Origin: MGIIa-L3 sp11892u
Lineage (GTDB): Archaea > Thermoplasmatota > Poseidoniia > Poseidoniales > Poseidoniaceae
Assembly (NCBI GenBank): GCA_965659685.1
Contig: CBFHXB010000011.1
Coordinates: 18,424-82,423 of the forward strand
Length of the DNA: 64,000 nucleotides
Reading direction: 5' to 3'
Below the pieces are notes generated by a model, which did not search any database, had not been told where the DNA came from, and saw only the letters and a program-made list of their open reading frames with translations. Positions 42,251 through 52,151 of the stretch are shown piece after piece. How positions within the stretch are numbered: the stretch's first letter is position 1; each line of letters starts with the position of its first letter. The translations under genes were made by a program, and so were the position numbers.

Positions 42251-43861
42251 ATGGACCGTCTTCCGAGCCGTTTTTCGCCCAACTCCGAGGAGGCCACCGC
42301 ACGTCGTGAAGCCAACCTCGCGTTGATCGAGGACCTTCGTGCTCGATTGGACCAGGTCAGGGCCGGTGGAAGTCCACGAGCCGTGGAGCGGCATCGTGCT
42401 CGGGACAAGATGCTCCCACGCGAACGCATTGAGGCCATCATCGACCCAGGCACGGCTTTCCTCGAGACCTCCCCGTTGGCGGCCGATGGGCTCTACAACG
42501 ACGGTGCGCCGAGTGCTGGAATCGTGACCGGCATCGGTGTCGTTCACGGGCGTGAATGCCTCTTTGTAGCCAACGACGCCACCGTGAAAGGAGGTTCATA
42601 CTTCCCAATGACCGTCAAGAAGCACATCCGTGCTCAGGTCATCGCCCATGAGAATCACCTGCCGTGCATTTACCTGGTCGACTCAGGCGGGGCCTTCTTG
42701 CCCATGCAGGACGAGGTCTTCCCAGACATCGGCCATTTCGGACGGATTTTCCGAAACCAAGCGCGGATGTCGGCCGACGGCATCCCGCAGGTCGCCGCCG
42801 TGCTCGGTTCCTGCACCGCCGGTGGAGCCTACGTCCCGGCCATGTCCGACGAATCGATCATCGTCAAGGGCAACGGGACCATTTTCCTCGCCGGTCCTCC
42901 GCTGGTCAAAGCCGCGACGGGCGAAGAGGTGTCGGCCGAAGACCTCGGTGGGGCTGACGTGCACACCGCCACCTCGGGCGTGGCCGATCATTTCGCAGAA
43001 AACGAGCAAGAAGCCCTTCGTAAAGTGCGGAACGTCATCGAGAACTTGGGGCCACGGACCTTGGCGCCGGCTGCCGGTGCGGCACCGGAAGACCCGCATT
43101 ACGACCCAGAAGAACTGCTCTCCATTGTCCCCGAAGACAACCGGACGCCCATCGATGTGCGGGAACTGATCGCTCGCATGGTGGACGGTTCACGCTTCCA
43201 CGAATTCAAGCCCCGCTACGGCACGACCTTGGTCTGTGGCTTTGCCCGTATTCACGGGCACCTTGTGGGCATCGTCGCCAACAACGGAATCCTCTTTTCC
43301 GAATCAAGCCTGAAAGGCGCGCACTTCGTGCAATTGTGCGGTCAACGGCAGGTGCCCTTGGTGTTCCTCCAGAACATCACCGGCTTCATGGTCGGGCGGG
43401 AATACGAAGCAGGCGGCATCGCCAAGGACGGAGCCAAACTCGTGACGGCGGTCTCCTGCGTTGACGTTCCCAAGTTCACCGTCATCGTCGGCGGCAGCCA
43501 CGGTGCAGGCAACTACGGCATGTGCGGAAGGGCCTACGACCCCCGCTTCCTCTTCATGTGGCCGAACGCTCGCATCTCGGTGATGGGCGGGCCGCAGGCG
43601 GCCGATGTGTTGACGACAATCAAGCAGGACCAGCGCGCACGCGAGGGCAGCGATCCGATGACCGAAGATGAAGTCGAAGCCTACCGTGCTCCCATTCTAG
43701 AAAAGTACGAGGAAGAGGGTTCGCCCTACTACTCCACCGCTCGGCTGTGGGACGATGGCGTCATCGATCCACGCGATACCCGTGACGTGCTCGGCCTCTG
43801 CTTGGCCGCGGCACGAAACGCACCCGCGCCTCAGAAGGGGTATGGAATTTTCAGAATGTGA
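42251..43861 (+). CDS. mccB: Methylcrotonyl-CoA carboxylase carboxyltransferase subunit
   Basis: Carboxyltransferase that moves CO2 from biotin to 3-methylcrotonyl-CoA in leucine breakdown. 536 residues, the normal MccB length. The N-terminal half has RHRARDKMLPRERIEAIIDPG and the oxyanion loops GSCTAGGAYVPAMSDE; the C-terminal half has NITGFMVGREYEAGGIAKDGAK (typical of MCC rather than propionyl-CoA carboxylase) and GGSHGAGNYGMCGRAYDPRF. Heads a cluster with hydratase, biotin carboxylase and biotin carrier. The GAGGCAGCGAC leader gives a fair ribosome-binding site. Confidence 0.95.
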   Translation: MDRLPSRFSPNSEEATARREANLALIEDLRARLDQVRAGGSPRAVERHRARDKMLPRERIEAIIDPGTAFLETSPLAADGLYNDGAPSAGIVTGIGVVHGRECLFVANDATVKGGSYFPMTVKKHIRAQVIAHENHLPCIYLVDSGGAFLPMQDEVFPDIGHFGRIFRNQARMSADGIPQVAAVLGSCTAGGAYVPAMSDESIIVKGNGTIFLAGPPLVKAATGEEVSAEDLGGADVHTATSGVADHFAENEQEALRKVRNVIENLGPRTLAPAAGAAPEDPHYDPEELLSIVPEDNRTPIDVRELIARMVDGSRFHEFKPRYGTTLVCGFARIHGHLVGIVANNGILFSESSLKGAHFVQLCGQRQVPLVFLQNITGFMVGREYEAGGIAKDGAKLVTAVSCVDVPKFTVIVGGSHGAGNYGMCGRAYDPRFLFMWPNARISVMGGPQAADVLTTIKQDQRAREGSDPMTEDEVEAYRAPILEKYEEEGSPYYSTARLWDDGVIDPRDTRDVLGLCLAAARNAPAPQKGYGIFRM

Positions 43862-43893
43862 ATTCCAATTAAAAATTCAAAAATCCAATTGAG
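43861..43893 (+). repeat. CAATTG element between mccB and hydratase
   Basis: Two copies of the CCAATT core (43864-43869 and 43885-43890) lie 21 bases apart, the same spacing as the ubiD copy. It begins at the mccB stop codon, and its right end supplies the GAGG ribosome-binding site of the next gene. Confidence 0.5.
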
Positions 43894-43901
43894 GTTTTCC
43901 C

Positions 43902-44759
43902 ATGAACGTCCCGGCTTGTGAACATCTTCATCTCGAGGTTGAAGGTGCCGTTCTGACCATTGGGTTGAACCGAGAATCGGTGTACAACGCCCTCAACACC
44001 GCGATGATCACCGAACTGTGCGAGGTCTTCGATTGGAGCGCTTCTCGAAGCGCAGGACCTGCAGGTGCGCTCGAGGATGAGGACGGCCCACTGTTCCGAC
44101 TGGTCGTGCTTCACGGCTTGGGCAAGCACTTCTGCGCTGGCGCAGACATCAACATGATGCGAGACGCGGGGGCGAAAACCCCCGAGGAGAACCGCGAGGA
44201 CAGCGCTCGGTTGGACCGCTTGTTCAACGGACTCTGGTCCCATCCCTGCTACACGATTGCCGTGCTTCACGGCGTGGCCCTCGGCGGCGGAGCCGGGCTC
44301 ATTTCTGCCTGCGATCACGTGGTGGCGGTCGAAGGTGCACGCATCGCCCTCTCCGAAGGAAAGCTCGGCATCCTCCCCGCCGTCATTGGCCCGTACGTCT
44401 ACCGGCGTGTCGGCAGTGCAGCCTTCCGAAGGCTGGCCATGAACGCGGGGCGCGTCGGCACCGACGAAGCACAGCGCATCGGCCTCATCGAAGACGTGGT
44501 CCAGGATCACGACGCAGCGTGGGCCACCGTCGCCGGTGTGGTGGCCGAAGTCATGACCACCGGACCTTCCGCCGTGACCGCGGCGAAGGAACTCACCCTC
44601 GGCTTTGACCGATGGACCGGTGACGACCAAGCCTTGCGCACCTGGACCCTTGATTTCACCAGCCGCATGCGTGGCTCCGACGAAGGCCAAGAGGGCTTGT
44701 CGGCCTTCTTGGAAAAGCGCCCACAAGCCTGGCGACCAAGCGATGGAGGCCCCGAGTGA
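43902..44759 (+). CDS. Enoyl-CoA hydratase/methylglutaconyl-CoA hydratase-like
   Basis: Crotonase-family hydratase of 285 residues. LHGLGKHFCAGADINMM (oxyanion hole; about 70-86), GVALGGGAGLISACDHVVA (about 123-141), ALSEGKLGILPAVIGPYV with the catalytic Glu. Its position between mccB and the biotin carboxylase makes 3-methylglutaconyl-CoA, the next leucine-pathway intermediate, the likely substrate. The start ATG has GAGG upstream within the CAATTG element. Its stop overlaps the next start as TGATG. Confidence 0.9.
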   Translation: MNVPACEHLHLEVEGAVLTIGLNRESVYNALNTAMITELCEVFDWSASRSAGPAGALEDEDGPLFRLVVLHGLGKHFCAGADINMMRDAGAKTPEENREDSARLDRLFNGLWSHPCYTIAVLHGVALGGGAGLISACDHVVAVEGARIALSEGKLGILPAVIGPYVYRRVGSAAFRRLAMNAGRVGTDEAQRIGLIEDVVQDHDAAWATVAGVVAEVMTTGPSAVTAAKELTLGFDRWTGDDQALRTWTLDFTSRMRGSDEGQEGLSAFLEKRPQAWRPSDGGPE

Positions 44760-46267
44760 TGCGCTCCGTGCTCGTCGCCAACCGAGGCGAGATCGCCTGC
44801 AGGGTGTTGCGTGCTTGCCGTGAGGCGGGCCTGCGTGCTGTCGCGGTGCATGCCGAAGATGAATCAGGCGCCTTGCACACCGAGATGGCCGACCTTTGCG
44901 TGCCCCTTTCTGGCGCAGGTGCATCGGCCTACCTTGACGGCGGGGCCATCATTGCAGCGGCTTTGGCCAACGATGTGGACGCGATTCATCCGGGCTTTGG
45001 CTTCCTTTCCGAGCGGGCAGGATTCGCGCGAGCGGTCCTCGACGCGGGACTGATTTGGATCGGCCCCTCTCCCACCGCCATCGAACAGATGGGCGACAAG
45101 ATGACCGCACGCATCACGATGCGTGAAGCGGGCGTTCCCGTGATCCCCGGAGAAGAGATCGAAATCGAATCCACCGGCGACGAGGCCGCCGATCTCAACG
45201 CCACGCTTGAGGCCGTCCGTGCGGCTTCGGAACGTGTGGGATTCCCGTTGTTGCTGAAGGCCAGTGCAGGCGGCGGCGGCAAAGGAATGCGGGCCGTTGA
45301 ATCTGCAGAAGGATTGGACGAAGCCGTGCGAGGTGCTCGTCGTGAAGCCATTGCTGCCTTTGGTGACGGTCGTGTCTACCTCGAACGTCTGCTTCGCGGT
45401 GCGCGGCACGTGGAAGTTCAGGTTCTGGCGGACGCGCACGGTCGGACCGTCCACCTTGGCGAACGTGAGTGCAGCGTTCAACGCCGTCACCAGAAGGTGT
45501 TCGAAGAAGCACCCTGCGCCGTGGTGGACGAGCAACAGCGTCAGCGCATGGGTGAGGCCGCCATCGCGGCCGCAGAAGCCGTGGATTACGTCGGCGCCGG
45601 AACGGTTGAATTCCTGATGGAAGACGACGGGACCTTCCATTTCCTTGAGATGAACACCCGCATTCAGGTCGAACATCCCATCACGGAACTCGTCACCGGC
45701 GTAGATCTGGTGCGTGAGCAACTGCGCATCGCCGCAGGTGAGCCCATGAAGGTCCCAGATCTTGCGATGCGAGGGCATGCCATCGAAGTCCGCATTTACG
45801 CAGAAGATCCGGCCAACGGCTTCCTTCCAAGCATCGGTCCCCTGGCGGTGTTCCGTCCACCCACCGGCCCCGGGCTTCGCCTGGACACAGGTGTGCGCGA
45901 AGGCGACGACGTTTCCCCGTCCTACGACCCGATGCTCGCGAAACTCATCGTTCACGCACCAAACCGGTCCGAAGCCCTCCAACGCATGCGCCGAGCCCTG
46001 GACGAATTTGTGATCCTTGGAACGACCACGAACGTGGCCTTCCTCCGCGATTTGTGCGACCTTGAGGCCGTGGTGTCCGCCACCACGTCCACGACAACCC
46101 TGGACGAGGCCTATCCCGACGGCTGGCAGCCTGAACCGGCTTCCGAAGCCGTGCTTGCCCTCGGTTCGGTCTTGGCCACGGCTCGTCGCTCAACGCCAAC
46201 CACGGCCGGTGACGGTGCCTCAGGCCCCAGCAGCCCCTTCCTTTCCTTGTCCCGGAGGTACCCCTGA
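44759..46267 (+). CDS. mccA: Biotin carboxylase subunit of methylcrotonyl-CoA carboxylase
   Basis: ATP-grasp biotin carboxylase, 502 residues. N-terminal VANRGEIACRVLRACREAG; the Gly-rich ATP loop KASAGGGGKGMR (about 166-177); metal/ATP site EMNTRIQVEHPITE (about 300-313); the C-terminal domain ends at about 450. Full-length MccA continues into BT and BCCP domains; here the protein stops and these are on the next gene (TGATG overlap). The ATG at 44759 overlaps the hydratase stop by one base. Confidence 0.94.
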   Translation: MRSVLVANRGEIACRVLRACREAGLRAVAVHAEDESGALHTEMADLCVPLSGAGASAYLDGGAIIAAALANDVDAIHPGFGFLSERAGFARAVLDAGLIWIGPSPTAIEQMGDKMTARITMREAGVPVIPGEEIEIESTGDEAADLNATLEAVRAASERVGFPLLLKASAGGGGKGMRAVESAEGLDEAVRGARREAIAAFGDGRVYLERLLRGARHVEVQVLADAHGRTVHLGERECSVQRRHQKVFEEAPCAVVDEQQRQRMGEAAIAAAEAVDYVGAGTVEFLMEDDGTFHFLEMNTRIQVEHPITELVTGVDLVREQLRIAAGEPMKVPDLAMRGHAIEVRIYAEDPANGFLPSIGPLAVFRPPTGPGLRLDTGVREGDDVSPSYDPMLAKLIVHAPNRSEALQRMRRALDEFVILGTTTNVAFLRDLCDLEAVVSATTSTTTLDEAYPDGWQPEPASEAVLALGSVLATARRSTPTTAGDGASGPSSPFLSLSRRYP

Positions 46268-46731
46268 TGGTCGACGTCCGTGCCGGTGATGAGGTGCACG
46301 AACTGCATCCTCTCCCCCGTGGAGAAGGGTGGTCGGTCGGGGACATCGACATCGTGCGCTTGCCCGACGGACGATGGCACGTCAAGCAAGGCGAAGCCAC
46401 CTTCCTCGCCCACGGGACACGCATCGGTGACGTGCTTTGGATGCACATCGACGGTCGCGTTCATCGTCTCGAGGTCATCGAAGCCGGTGCACAATCAGCC
46501 GAGGAAGAGGGAAGTTTCTCCGCTCCGATGCCAGGCGGCGTGCTCGAAGTCCTCGTAGCGCCCGGTGACACGGTCACCGCAGGACAAGCTCTGCTCGTCC
46601 TTGAGGCCATGAAAATGGAACACCGCGTGACCGCCCCGTACGACGGCAAGGTCGTCGCGGTGCACGTCGGACAAGGCGATCGGGTGCAGCAAGGGGAATC
46701 CCTCCTCGAGGTCGAAGCCAACGAGGCTTGA
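46267..46731 (+). CDS. Biotin carrier (BT-BCCP) subunit
   Basis: 154 residues. The C-terminal 75 residues are a biotinyl domain with the EAMKMEH biotinylation site (Lys at about 116) and flanking strands APMPGGVLEVLVAPGDTV and VQQGESLLEV. The N-terminal half has the beta-strand pattern of the BT domain of MccA. Translationally coupled to the biotin carboxylase by TGATG. Together with it (502 + 154) it equals a single normal MccA chain. Confidence 0.92.
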   Translation: MVDVRAGDEVHELHPLPRGEGWSVGDIDIVRLPDGRWHVKQGEATFLAHGTRIGDVLWMHIDGRVHRLEVIEAGAQSAEEEGSFSAPMPGGVLEVLVAPGDTVTAGQALLVLEAMKMEHRVTAPYDGKVVAVHVGQGDRVQQGESLLEVEANEA

Positions 46732-46792
46732 CCGGGCCCTTCTCAACGCTGCACGGCGATGGGGCTATGTGGTTGAGGTCATGGCCTAGACC

Positions 46793-49348
46793 ATGGATGC
46801 CCCGCACATCGTCTTCGGCTTCAGGCCGACGGTGTTGGTGGGTTTGCTGTCGGCGGTCGCCCTGGCTTGGCTCTTCTGGCAAGTCATCGTGCCACGCCAG
46901 TTGCAAGGACTCAGGGTGGCCTTTCCGACCGCAGAAAAGCGGTATGAGGTTCACCGCGTGACCGGCTCGGCACGTGAAGCGCGCCGTTTGCTTCGCACCT
47001 CTGGCATGCGTTTTGGAGTCACAGCGTACCTGATGGCTTTCATTGGCGCCATCCTGTTGCTGGTTGAAATCGGACTGATCGAGTTTGGCTTCCAAGACGG
47101 CTTCTCGGCCATCAACTTGGGTCTGGCCTTGGTGCTCATCTCGATCACCGGCGTGACCTCCATTGGCGTCGCCCTTGCCGCGCAATTGCTCCCTTCACAA
47201 GGCATGCAGCGCGCGATCATGCAGCACCGCGACCCTGCTCGCATTCGTGCCAGCCTGATGCTCCTCGTCGCATGGGCGTGCATCGTGGTGCTGGTTTGGG
47301 CGTTGTTGAGTTCTGTGGAGCCGGAATGGCGATTGAGCGTGACCCTTCTTGTGGCCTTCTTTCCGCCTGTGATGGCCTACGGACGCGTGCTTGGCTCGTC
47401 ATGGCACGCCATGCGGTACGCAAACCGCAACGTGGCAGCAGGCCGTCCTTCTCCGTTCCAGGGGCATACTCCAACACCTCGGCAACAGGCGGTGGGTTTG
47501 ATCGTCAACGTCAACCTCATGGCGATGCCGATCGTCGCACTCAACACGCTCGCAAGCCTCGTGCTGATGCTTGTTGCTCCGGGCGTGTTTGTCCATTCTG
47601 ACCGGGTGGCGGCCCTTCCTGAATACCGCGAACAAGCCACCGTGATGGAAGAAGGCGGCGCGTTGGGCTTCTACGCCATCGAGGCCCTGTCCTACATCGA
47701 GGAACCTGCCCTCCGTGCTCCACTTGTGGCCATGGTGCTTCTTTTCCTGCTGCTGAACGTCGCGGTCGTAGGCGTGCTCTTCGTGTACGAAGTCGCACGC
47801 ATCATGTTCCTTGACGTGGCGGAGGTTTCAGGGCGCGGAGGCATCCACATCACCGACAGCCGCCTGCTTCGGGCCGAACGGAGTCAGCAGGCGAGGGTGC
47901 TCAACTTCTGTTTCACGGGCTTTGCAGGCCAATCCATGCTGCTGGTTGCCTTGGCCATCTTGACCTTCTGGGACTCCATCAACCTCCCCGGAGGAGCAGG
48001 ATGCGGACGGTGGGAGGACACCGTGTGCATGATCGTGGAGAAAGACGCGCTTGAGGCGCTGACGTGGATGTTGGCTTCGGGAGGACAAGTCGCTTTCTTC
48101 GTCATTTGGCTTCGTTCGCTGAGCATCGGCCATCGCATCAATGAGGTCAGTTTTGACGCGGGTGCAGGCGAAAACCGTCGCCGTTTGGAATCCATGGAGG
48201 ACGTCATTTACCTCCGAAAGGGCAGTTGGCTGCCCTTGCTGGCCGACGACGCTTGGGCCACCGCCTTGAACCGGTTTGAGGAATCGGGTTCAACGGTGGT
48301 GGAACCATCCCTGCAAGGGATTGAATTAAGCCGACGCACGATGGCTCGGATGGAACTCTATGCGGCCTTGGGTCGCTGGTCGGAAGCCGAGCAACAGGCC
48401 GTGTCCTTGCTCGCGTTGTCCGCTCAATCCGGAGGAGGACATGCGCGGTCTTTGCTGGTCGCGGCCTCGATCGCGCAACGTGACGTGTCGGAAGCGAAGA
48501 CCCGCTTGGGGATGATGTCCGATGACGACTTGGAGACCAACCGCTTCAGGTGGTTGCTTTCCCTGTTGCAACCCAAATCAAGGATCCTGTCAGAACGGGT
48601 GATTGGGAGCCTTCTGGTCGATCCCGTCACCCGATGGAACATCGAGTTGATCGAACGGACACAAACCGGCCAAGCCGTGGGCTTCACGGCCACGAGGGAC
48701 GGCCCGATGACCCGCCGTGGACTCCTCGGAGACCTCGCACGGCTGCGGCTGCAGAACGACCCAGAACGCGCCCTCACCTTACTCGATCGGCACGTCAGCG
48801 CCCACGGTATCGCGCCAGAAGACTGGTTGCACGGTGAAGCAGTTCGAATCCTGCTGCATTTGGACGCTGGCCGCGTGGCCACGGCGGGAGCACTCGCGTT
48901 GGCCCTACCTTCCTCGGCTCAGCGTCATCCTCACATGCGTGCGGTTCTGACTCACCTTGGCTCGCTTGGTCAGGCGGTGGCTCCTTCCAGCGAGCCGACG
49001 GGCATGACCTGGCTTGACGAGGGGCTTGGAGACTGGGTGAGCAGGTGGCCTTCGATGCACGAAGCGACCTCGCCTCCATTGTGGTCGAACCGAACCCTCC
49101 GAATGCACGCTTGGACCGCCAATGCCTGGTCCCTTCACGACGCGGACGGCGATGGCTCGACGATGGTGCGCACCCTTGGACAAAGTTCGAAGAAGGCAGA
49201 GCCTCGTTTGGTGGGGAAATCTCCCCCCAAAGGCCTCCACCTGCATTTGTGTGGGCTTTTGGTCGACGTTGGCGGTTATCCGGTCGACGTTGGCCTCCCC
49301 GGTACGTTGGACGTTGATGCAGCACGGGATGCTGGCCTGTTGGGCTGA
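46793..49348 (+). CDS. Large polytopic membrane protein with helical-repeat C-terminus
   Basis: 851 residues, no family recognised. Roughly nine to ten membrane helices occupy residues 5-450 (for example LLSAVALAWLFWQVIV, LMLLVAWACIVVLVWALL, MVLLFLLLNVAVVGVLFVYE). The remaining 400 residues look like TPR-type helical repeats (AALGRWSEAEQQAVSLLALS and similar). A cytoplasmic helical-repeat domain on a membrane base suggests a scaffold or transport component. Ends immediately against the convergent gene with no gap. Confidence 0.7.
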   Translation: MDAPHIVFGFRPTVLVGLLSAVALAWLFWQVIVPRQLQGLRVAFPTAEKRYEVHRVTGSAREARRLLRTSGMRFGVTAYLMAFIGAILLLVEIGLIEFGFQDGFSAINLGLALVLISITGVTSIGVALAAQLLPSQGMQRAIMQHRDPARIRASLMLLVAWACIVVLVWALLSSVEPEWRLSVTLLVAFFPPVMAYGRVLGSSWHAMRYANRNVAAGRPSPFQGHTPTPRQQAVGLIVNVNLMAMPIVALNTLASLVLMLVAPGVFVHSDRVAALPEYREQATVMEEGGALGFYAIEALSYIEEPALRAPLVAMVLLFLLLNVAVVGVLFVYEVARIMFLDVAEVSGRGGIHITDSRLLRAERSQQARVLNFCFTGFAGQSMLLVALAILTFWDSINLPGGAGCGRWEDTVCMIVEKDALEALTWMLASGGQVAFFVIWLRSLSIGHRINEVSFDAGAGENRRRLESMEDVIYLRKGSWLPLLADDAWATALNRFEESGSTVVEPSLQGIELSRRTMARMELYAALGRWSEAEQQAVSLLALSAQSGGGHARSLLVAASIAQRDVSEAKTRLGMMSDDDLETNRFRWLLSLLQPKSRILSERVIGSLLVDPVTRWNIELIERTQTGQAVGFTATRDGPMTRRGLLGDLARLRLQNDPERALTLLDRHVSAHGIAPEDWLHGEAVRILLHLDAGRVATAGALALALPSSAQRHPHMRAVLTHLGSLGQAVAPSSEPTGMTWLDEGLGDWVSRWPSMHEATSPPLWSNRTLRMHAWTANAWSLHDADGDGSTMVRTLGQSSKKAEPRLVGKSPPKGLHLHLCGLLVDVGGYPVDVGLPGTLDVDAARDAGLLG

Positions 49349-51097
49349 TCAACAGCGGCGGCGCAACCGTTCCATCGCACCGTCGCTGGCGGTCAGGGCC
49401 TCAAGCGCCTCTTCGGTCATGCCGCGCTTGATCGAAGAATCCGCCGCACCAAGGAGCCGTTCGACCTCCAACCTGCCCTCGTCGCCCACGCCAATGTTGG
49501 CGGCCTCGACCTGCGCACGGAGTTGGCGCCATTCGTTCTGGAGGAAATCCAGCAATTGTTCTGCTTCGCCTCGGTCTCGCTCCTGAGCATCAAGGTCCGC
49601 GGAGAGGCTGTCCAAGGCGCGACGGGCTTGGGTCCAACGACGCGCGTCCGCGTCTGCCTCGATGTCGGTCAGCCGGGCTGCCCACGTATCGTCGTCGTCG
49701 AATCCTTCGAATCGAGCCTCGATGGTCGAGCGCTGTCGCAGGGCACGTCGGACCACGTCCATCGCTTCACGTTCCACCACGAGGCTACGGCGGATGCTTT
49801 CCGCGATGCCTGCAGCCTGCCGGCCGTCAGCTGCCCGTAGCGCTTCTTCCGCGTCCTCAAGCAGGGCTCGATGGGGTTCGAGGTCCAAGCCGTCTGCCGC
49901 CTCAATCGCACGGCGTGCTTCCGAGACGAGCCCTTCAGCGTCTTCGTTCGCCTCCTGCTCTTGGGCCACTTGCTCGGGAATGGCCATGACCAATTCGAAG
50001 GCTTTCATCGGGTCTTCCTTGGCCATTCGCTTCCGGGCTTCGGCCAAGGCTTCGTGGAGGCGAGCGAGATGAGGTTCTTGCCGATCGGCCAAGGCGAGGG
50101 ATGCCTCCTCGATTTTTTCCTGTGCTTTGGCCCACCATGAGACCACGGTTTCCGCCCTTCGCTTTGCTTGCCTGAAGAGGGCCTCTCCTTCCCGCAGGGA
50201 TCCCAACTCAACTTCACGCCGGGCAGCGTCGAACGCGCTTCGAGGTCGACGAACGGTTGGCGCAACGGCCTCGGCCTTTTCCACGGACGACAACGCGTCG
50301 GCCTCGATGGCGACGACGTCCTTCTCGAGCGAGATGGTTCGGTCAACGTCTTCCTCAGCGTCGTCGAGAAGGCGCATGCCATGGTCGGGGTCGCTGAAAC
50401 CTTCCATGGCCGCAGTTCGCACCAAACTGGTGGCTTGGTCGACACGGCGGCCTTGGGCCTTCAACTCCAAGAGGCGTGATTCCAGCGCGTCCAATCGGAC
50501 TTTGAAGCGCTTCCTGAGCGCCCTTTGTTCGTCTTCAATGAACCATGATCGCAGGGCGACACCAACGGTCAGCAGGGTAATGGCGGCGCCGACAAGGTCG
50601 TTTTCTGCACCCACATCGCTTCGGATTCCGAACCATACCGAGGCCACGGTAACGGCACCGGCACCGGTCAACAAGGCGTGGTAGCGTGCTTGGCGAAAGC
50701 CTCCCGAGAAGGCCGTCGCCGCGGTGCGATAGAGGAGGGCGCCGATCAGGACCAGGGTCAATCCCGCGGCCACACGTGCTTCGAAGTCCGCTTCCGTGCT
50801 TCGAAGTCCAAGGAAGATCAGGCTTGGCCATGCGATGGCCGCAGCGGCGGCTGCCCGTCCTGTAGCCTGTGCTTGACCGCTGGCGTGGTCATGAACCAGG
50901 GTGCCGCACAACAAGACCAAGGCAGGCAATCCGAGCATGGCAAAGGGTGCGCCTTGCCCCTCCATCACCGCCTCAAGACCGGGCCATGCCAACCAAATCG
51001 CGCCGATCAGCACAACGGCTGTGGTCAGTGTGGCCACTTGGCCGGCCCGACGGGCGCGGTGCTCACGCTCCGCCTCAATGGCGGCTTCAAGGTCCAT
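49349..51097 (-). CDS. Membrane protein with long helical/coiled-coil region
   Basis: 582 residues from the ATG at 51097 (12 bases inside an in-frame GTG). Four to five hydrophobic helices lie in residues 20-180 (TLTTAVVLIGAIWLAWP, MLGLPALVLLCGTLVHDH). The following 400 residues are mostly charged amphipathic helix (RFKVRLDALESRLLELKAQG and onward), with spectrin-like spacing of helix breaks. No enzymatic motif. Tail-to-tail with the preceding membrane gene and similar in plan (membrane part plus cytoplasmic helical domain). Confidence 0.7.
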   Translation of the reverse strand: MDLEAAIEAEREHRARRAGQVATLTTAVVLIGAIWLAWPGLEAVMEGQGAPFAMLGLPALVLLCGTLVHDHASGQAQATGRAAAAAAIAWPSLIFLGLRSTEADFEARVAAGLTLVLIGALLYRTAATAFSGGFRQARYHALLTGAGAVTVASVWFGIRSDVGAENDLVGAAITLLTVGVALRSWFIEDEQRALRKRFKVRLDALESRLLELKAQGRRVDQATSLVRTAAMEGFSDPDHGMRLLDDAEEDVDRTISLEKDVVAIEADALSSVEKAEAVAPTVRRPRSAFDAARREVELGSLREGEALFRQAKRRAETVVSWWAKAQEKIEEASLALADRQEPHLARLHEALAEARKRMAKEDPMKAFELVMAIPEQVAQEQEANEDAEGLVSEARRAIEAADGLDLEPHRALLEDAEEALRAADGRQAAGIAESIRRSLVVEREAMDVVRRALRQRSTIEARFEGFDDDDTWAARLTDIEADADARRWTQARRALDSLSADLDAQERDRGEAEQLLDFLQNEWRQLRAQVEAANIGVGDEGRLEVERLLGAADSSIKRGMTEEALEALTASDGAMERLRRRC

Positions 51098-51218
51098 CCA
51101 TGCCTCCACGCCCTGCGGTTACGGTGGGAGGGCATGAACCTTGGTCATCTTCGGCCATCACCTTCACGCCTCGTAATGTTCATGGGTGGACCTCAACGCA
51201 GGGGACCGAGGACGTTGA

Positions 51219-52151
51219 ATGACCGGGCTCATCACCATGGCAGACCTGACCAACGAAGACATCGTCGAGGTGTTGGACGCAGCCGAACGTTTGCTCCCTG
51301 CCGCCCGCGGTGATGTGCACATGCCGTTGCTCTCCGGCCGCATCCTCGGCAACCTGTTTTTCGAACCCAGCACGCGGACTCGGATGTCCTTTGAAACCGC
51401 GATGAAGCGTCTGGGTGGCGACGTGGTCAACCTTGGCGACGTCAGCACCTCGTCCGTGGTCAAGGGTGAAACCCTGTTCGACACCATCCAGATGGTGGAC
51501 GGCTACTCCGACATCATCGCCATGCGGCATCCCCGGCAAGGTGCCGCCCGCTACGCTCAGGACGCCGCTCGTGTGCCCATCCTCAACGGCGGCGACGGAG
51601 CGGGGCACCACCCGACACAGACGATGCTCGACCTCTTCACCATCCGACAGGCCCACGGCCGCCTTGAGGACTTGGACGTGGTCTTGGCCGGTGACCTCCG
51701 CTACGGCCGAACCGTTCACTCGCTGTCCCACGCTCTGGCCCGTTTCAACTGCCGGATTGTCTTGGCCAGCCCCGAGCTGTTGCGGATGCCTCGCGAGATC
51801 GTCGATGACCTCCGCGCCTCGGGCGCCTCAGTGGTGGAGACAACGGACCTCTACGGCTCCTTGGACGCCGCGGATGTGGTCTACATGACCCGGATTCAGA
51901 AAGAGCGCTTTGCTGACGAGGACGAGTACATCAAGGTCGCAGGGGCCTACAAGCTCCACGTCAAGCACCTCGGCGAAGTGCGCCAAGACATGATCGTGAT
52001 GCACCCGCTCCCACGTGTGGACGAAATCCACCCGAGCGTGGACGAGACCCGCCACGCGCGCTATTTCGAGCAAGCGTTCAACGGCGTGGTGACCAGGATG
52101 GCGTTGCTCTGCCGTCTTCTTGGCGTTGACGTGCCCGGAGGTGAGGCCTGA
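51219..52151 (+). CDS. pyrB: Aspartate carbamoyltransferase, catalytic chain
   Basis: Condenses carbamoyl phosphate and aspartate in pyrimidine synthesis. 310 residues, usual length. Carbamoyl-phosphate site FFEPSTRTRMSFETAMKRLG (about 46-65) and the MHPLPRVDEI loop near the C-terminus (about 264-273), with DLRYGRTVHSLSHAL in the middle. Stop overlaps the pyrI start by one base (TGATG), coupling expression of catalytic and regulatory chains. Confidence 0.97.
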   Translation: MTGLITMADLTNEDIVEVLDAAERLLPAARGDVHMPLLSGRILGNLFFEPSTRTRMSFETAMKRLGGDVVNLGDVSTSSVVKGETLFDTIQMVDGYSDIIAMRHPRQGAARYAQDAARVPILNGGDGAGHHPTQTMLDLFTIRQAHGRLEDLDVVLAGDLRYGRTVHSLSHALARFNCRIVLASPELLRMPREIVDDLRASGASVVETTDLYGSLDAADVVYMTRIQKERFADEDEYIKVAGAYKLHVKHLGEVRQDMIVMHPLPRVDEIHPSVDETRHARYFEQAFNGVVTRMALLCRLLGVDVPGGEA

